DNA of 14,372 nt, from the NCBI GenBank assembly GCA_002395905.1, contig DGVK01000028.1, forward strand, positions 1,333-15,704. Reading direction: 5' to 3'. The notes beneath the pieces were generated by a model, which saw only the letters and a program-made list of their open reading frames with translations, was not told where the DNA came from and ran no database searches. The position numbers and the translations under genes are program-made. This document shows, piece by piece, positions 12,948 to 14,372 of the stretch (within the stretch, counting starts at the first letter, position 1; each line of letters opens with the position of its first letter). Origin of the DNA: Verrucomicrobia bacterium UBA4286 (lineage in GTDB: Bacteria; Verrucomicrobiota; Kiritimatiellia; RFP12; UBA1067).

Positions 12948-13452
12948 GGGAAGCGCGAGAAACGCGCTCTGGCGCGTCCTGTGGGCTTTCCTCGCGGCGG
13001 AGACCGCATTCGCGGCAATCGCCGCGTCGCTCCCCGACACCGTGACGAAGGACAAGGTGACATACGCCCGCCGGGGCTCGCTCGGCGCGGATTCGTATGT
13101 GGTCACGAACATCGTCGCGGAGCCTCCGAGCTACCAGCTCGCCCGCGTCGCGGACATGAAGCTCCGCGACAGGTGCGTCAACTCGGCGACTGTCGAAGGA
13201 ACCAACGCAGTCTTCTCGCTCCCCATGCGCAAGACGGTCGCCGGGTACGCGAGGGCGATCATCCTGTTCGTCGACGCGGCGAACGACGCCGGATGCACGG
13301 TCGAATTCACAGGCGCGGCCGCGCTCTACACGACCGACTGGCCGACGCATCCGAGAATCGAAAAAGGGAAGCGCATCTTCTCCATCATAGAGATTGCGGA
13401 CAACGAATACCTCGTCGAGACGAGGGAACTTGAGGAAATCGGAAAGGACTGA
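12940..13452 (+). CDS. Exported or membrane-anchored domain X protein
   Basis: The protein has 170 residues. I choose ATG 12940, with GGAGG at 12928-12932 and a spacing of 7; a GTG at 12925 would overlap that site. Residues 9-31 are hydrophobic after a short basic start (ALWRVLWAFLAAETAFAAIAASL), resembling a signal peptide or membrane anchor, with AFA or AIA as possible cleavage sites; a glutamate at 21 is unusual for a signal peptide. Residues 61-163 match domain X of the proteins at 9682 and 10527: VADMKLRDRCVN, VFSLPM, GYARAIILFVDAA, TVEF and a final EYLVETREL. This is the only copy with an N-terminal hydrophobic segment. It may therefore act in the host envelope during infection, or be a phage-encoded host-surface protein. 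A role in superinfection exclusion or lysis is possible but not shown. The neighbouring genes toward the right edge are lipoproteins. Confidence 0.65.
   Translation: MDKGSARNALWRVLWAFLAAETAFAAIAASLPDTVTKDKVTYARRGSLGADSYVVTNIVAEPPSYQLARVADMKLRDRCVNSATVEGTNAVFSLPMRKTVAGYARAIILFVDAANDAGCTVEFTGAAALYTTDWPTHPRIEKGKRIFSIIEIADNEYLVETRELEEIGKD
13120..13428 (+). other. Domain X, copy 3 (coding)
   Basis: Third and most diverged copy of the domain, in the protein at 12940. The recognisable landmarks are LRDRCVN (strand with VN), FSLP turn, GYARAIILFV, TVEF and the closing EYLVETRE strand. Found by eye; the boundaries are approximate. Confidence 0.5.
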
Positions 13453-13454
13453 CT

Positions 13455-13883
13455 ATGGACGGCATAGACGAAATAAGGAGCCTTCGCAAGGCCTGCGAGG
13501 ACATGGAACTGGAGAACCGGGAGATACTCGCGAAGTACACGGACGGGCAGCTCGCGGACATCTACAACGGCATCGGGCCGGAGGGGTTCCCCGGCTGGCT
13601 GCGGAAGGCGCTCGACGCTCTGCATCCGAGCCTGAAGCCCGTCGCCATGATCCACGACGTTGAGTGGCATGAGTCCGACGGCAGCCGCGCGACCTTCGAC
13701 ATGAGCAACGCGCGCTTCCGCAGGAACGGATGCAAGGTCGCCTGCGAGAGCTTCGGCTGGTGGAGGCCGCGCCGCTACAAGGTCATGTGGGACGCGGTCA
13801 AGTTCGCCCGTCTCTGCCAGACCTTCGGCTTCGGCGCGTTCTACGCGCCCTACAAGGCGAGGATGAACGGAGGTATGGCATGA
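13455..13883 (+). CDS. Conserved phage protein with His-Asp motif, possibly phospholipase A2-like
   Basis: The protein has 142 residues. ATG at 13455 follows AAAGGA by 6 bases. After a helical N-terminus (1-30) comes YNGIGPEGFPGW (37-48), then a helix (49-58), then AMIHDVEWHESDG (64-76) with a His67-Asp68 pair, then FDMSNARFRRN (81-91), and a C-terminal helix-rich part ending in LCQTFGFGAFY. A glycine-rich loop, an invariant-looking H-D-x-x-aromatic, then a helix with N/A-x-x-F is also the order of the catalytic core in parvoviral and other short phospholipases A2 (Ca loop G-x-G, then H-D-x-x-Y). By memory the pattern recurs in hypothetical phage proteins of this bacterial group. Another possibility is a DUF1353-like protein, which also has H-D-x-x-Y, but its other landmark (a TDxAS motif) is absent. 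No signal peptide is visible. Enzymatic activity is a hypothesis only. It overlaps the next gene as ATGA. Confidence 0.65.
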   Translation: MDGIDEIRSLRKACEDMELENREILAKYTDGQLADIYNGIGPEGFPGWLRKALDALHPSLKPVAMIHDVEWHESDGSRATFDMSNARFRRNGCKVACESFGWWRPRRYKVMWDAVKFARLCQTFGFGAFYAPYKARMNGGMA

Positions 13884-14101
13884 GGCGGCTTCTTGCGCTG
13901 TGCGGCACAGCCGCCGCACTTGCCGCCCTGTGCGGGTGCGCCTTGCAGACGATGCGGACTGTCGAATACTACGAGCCTACCGAGGCGACGCTCCACGAGC
14001 GCGAGGACGGGCTCAAGGTCGGGGCCGTAAAGAGCGAAACCGTCAAGTCGGGACAGCCCGACTGGAGCGGCAACAAGACATTCTCCCTGTTCTCGTGGTG
14101 A
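13880..14101 (+). CDS. Small lipoprotein, possible lysis or envelope protein
   Basis: The protein has 73 residues. Start at ATG 13880, overlapping the previous stop as ATGA, with GGAGG a few bases upstream. MRRLLALCGTAAALAALCGC is a lipoprotein signal peptide: basic start, hydrophobic core and a lipobox L-C-G-C with Cys20 as the likely lipidated residue (Cys at the -2 position is unusual but tolerated). The mature part of about 54 residues is polar, with a YYEPTEATLHE segment and an aromatic end NKTFSLFSW. Small phage lipoproteins placed after tail genes are often outer-membrane spanins or immunity proteins, but this one has no recognised family and no paired inner-membrane spanin seen here. 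Function open. Confidence 0.65.
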   Translation: MRRLLALCGTAAALAALCGCALQTMRTVEYYEPTEATLHEREDGLKVGAVKSETVKSGQPDWSGNKTFSLFSW

Positions 14102-14126
14102 GGGCGGGGCGGCAAACACAAACCAG

Positions 14127-14134
14127 AAAAGGAG
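14127..14134 (+). promoter_or_regulatory. Ribosome binding site of the last gene
   Basis: AAAAGGAG lies 7 bases before the ATG at 14142, in the 40-base gap after the first lipoprotein gene. There is no inverted repeat with a T-run in that gap, so no terminator is called. Confidence 0.7.
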
Positions 14135-14141
14135 TAATCAA

Positions 14142-14372
14142 ATGGACGGAAAGTTCAATACGCCTCGCACCGTGTGCAAGGCAATCGTCGCCGTGGCAAT
14201 CGCGGCGGTAGCGGTGGTGGCCATTATCGGCTGCTCGTCACTCGGCGGCGGTTCGCGCAGGCAGAATATCGCCACGGTCATTCAGACCGCCTACGACATG
14301 GGCGGACGTGAGGCCGTCTCCAACAAGATCGAGTCGCTGGTCGCGGAGGGAAAGCTCACCCCCTCGCAGTCG
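14142..14372 (+). CDS. Lipoprotein, N-terminal part (cut by right edge)
   Basis: An open frame from ATG 14142 runs to the last base of the window without a stop (77 codons), so it is partial. The first 31 residues are a lipoprotein signal: MDGKFNTPRTVCKA, then a hydrophobic core AIVAVAIAAVAVVAI ending in the lipobox I-I-G-C with Cys31 as the lipid site. After a Ser/Gly spacer, the visible mature part is helical: IATVIQTAYDMGGREAVSN and KIESLVAEGKLTPSQS. The last stretch, with L-x-x-x-G-x-L-T-x-x, resembles the short C-terminal SHOCT-type helix pair, a weak match. A second lipoprotein directly after another suggests envelope targeting, for example in lysis or superinfection exclusion; function unassigned. 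Confidence 0.65.
   Translation, partial: MDGKFNTPRTVCKAIVAVAIAAVAVVAIIGCSSLGGGSRRQNIATVIQTAYDMGGREAVSNKIESLVAEGKLTPSQS

Noticed and set aside
14102..14141. Possible terminator or promoter between the two lipoprotein genes
   Set aside because: No stem-loop and no convincing -35/-10 pair; the gap holds just a ribosome binding site.
1..14372. CRISPR array, tRNA, insertion sequence or attachment site
   Set aside because: No regularly spaced repeats, cloverleaf-type sequences, transposase frames or flanking direct repeats were found by reading.

Overview
The window is a tightly packed, single-strand block of 18 protein genes, all on the + strand. It reads as the tail and host-recognition part of a tailed-phage or prophage late operon. 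It opens inside a tail tape measure protein. It then runs through conserved-looking tail-tip/baseplate proteins, a series of fibre or adhesin-like proteins, a few small proteins, and finally two small lipoproteins, the second cut by the right edge. Most junctions are ATGA/TGATG/TAATG overlaps or gaps of a few bases. The longest gap is under 50 bases, and most genes have an AAAGGAG-type ribosome binding site. I see no promoter, terminator, tRNA, integrase, terminase, capsid, endolysin or reverse transcriptase gene, so the window alone cannot separate an integrated prophage from a free phage.

Likely host: a GC-rich member of the Planctomycetota-Verrucomicrobiota-Kiritimatiellota-Lentisphaerota group, perhaps from a gut. 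This is inference. It rests on the tape measure C-terminal tail and the following two structural proteins, which look like families I recall from planctomycete/verrucomicrobial prophages. It also rests on adhesin parts (InlB-type B-repeat, a C-terminal beta-sandwich with an SGAIGDS motif, WGDG-plus-leucine-rich-repeat proteins) that are abundant in surface proteins of those bacteria.

Layout: 1-1736 tape measure C-terminal part; 1748-3393 two conserved structural proteins; 3390-5284 two unrecognised proteins; 5284-6684 BppU-like plus collagen-like fibre protein; 6706-8793 beta-helix tailspike-like protein; 8811-9662 WGDG domain plus Cys/Trp-rich repeats; 9682-10260 protein with duplicated NSYF helices and a beta domain (here called domain X); 10262-10525 small unknown; 10527-11540 domain X + InlB repeat + beta-sandwich; 11540-12268 WGDG domain + BspA-like LRRs; 12279-12767 tail-accessory-like protein; 12771-12947 tiny NSYF protein; 12940-13452 exported or membrane-anchored domain X protein; 13455-13883 His-Asp motif protein, possibly phospholipase A2-like; 13880-14101 and 14142-14372 lipoproteins.

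The most interesting structure is the combinatorial build of the adhesin series. One ~100-residue beta domain recurs in three genes, a WGDG domain recurs in two genes with different repeat arrays, and a short NSYF helical motif recurs three times in two genes. This looks like a modular tail-tip kit in which common adaptors carry different binding heads. The functional reading is inferred from domain resemblance; nothing here proves binding or enzymatic activity.
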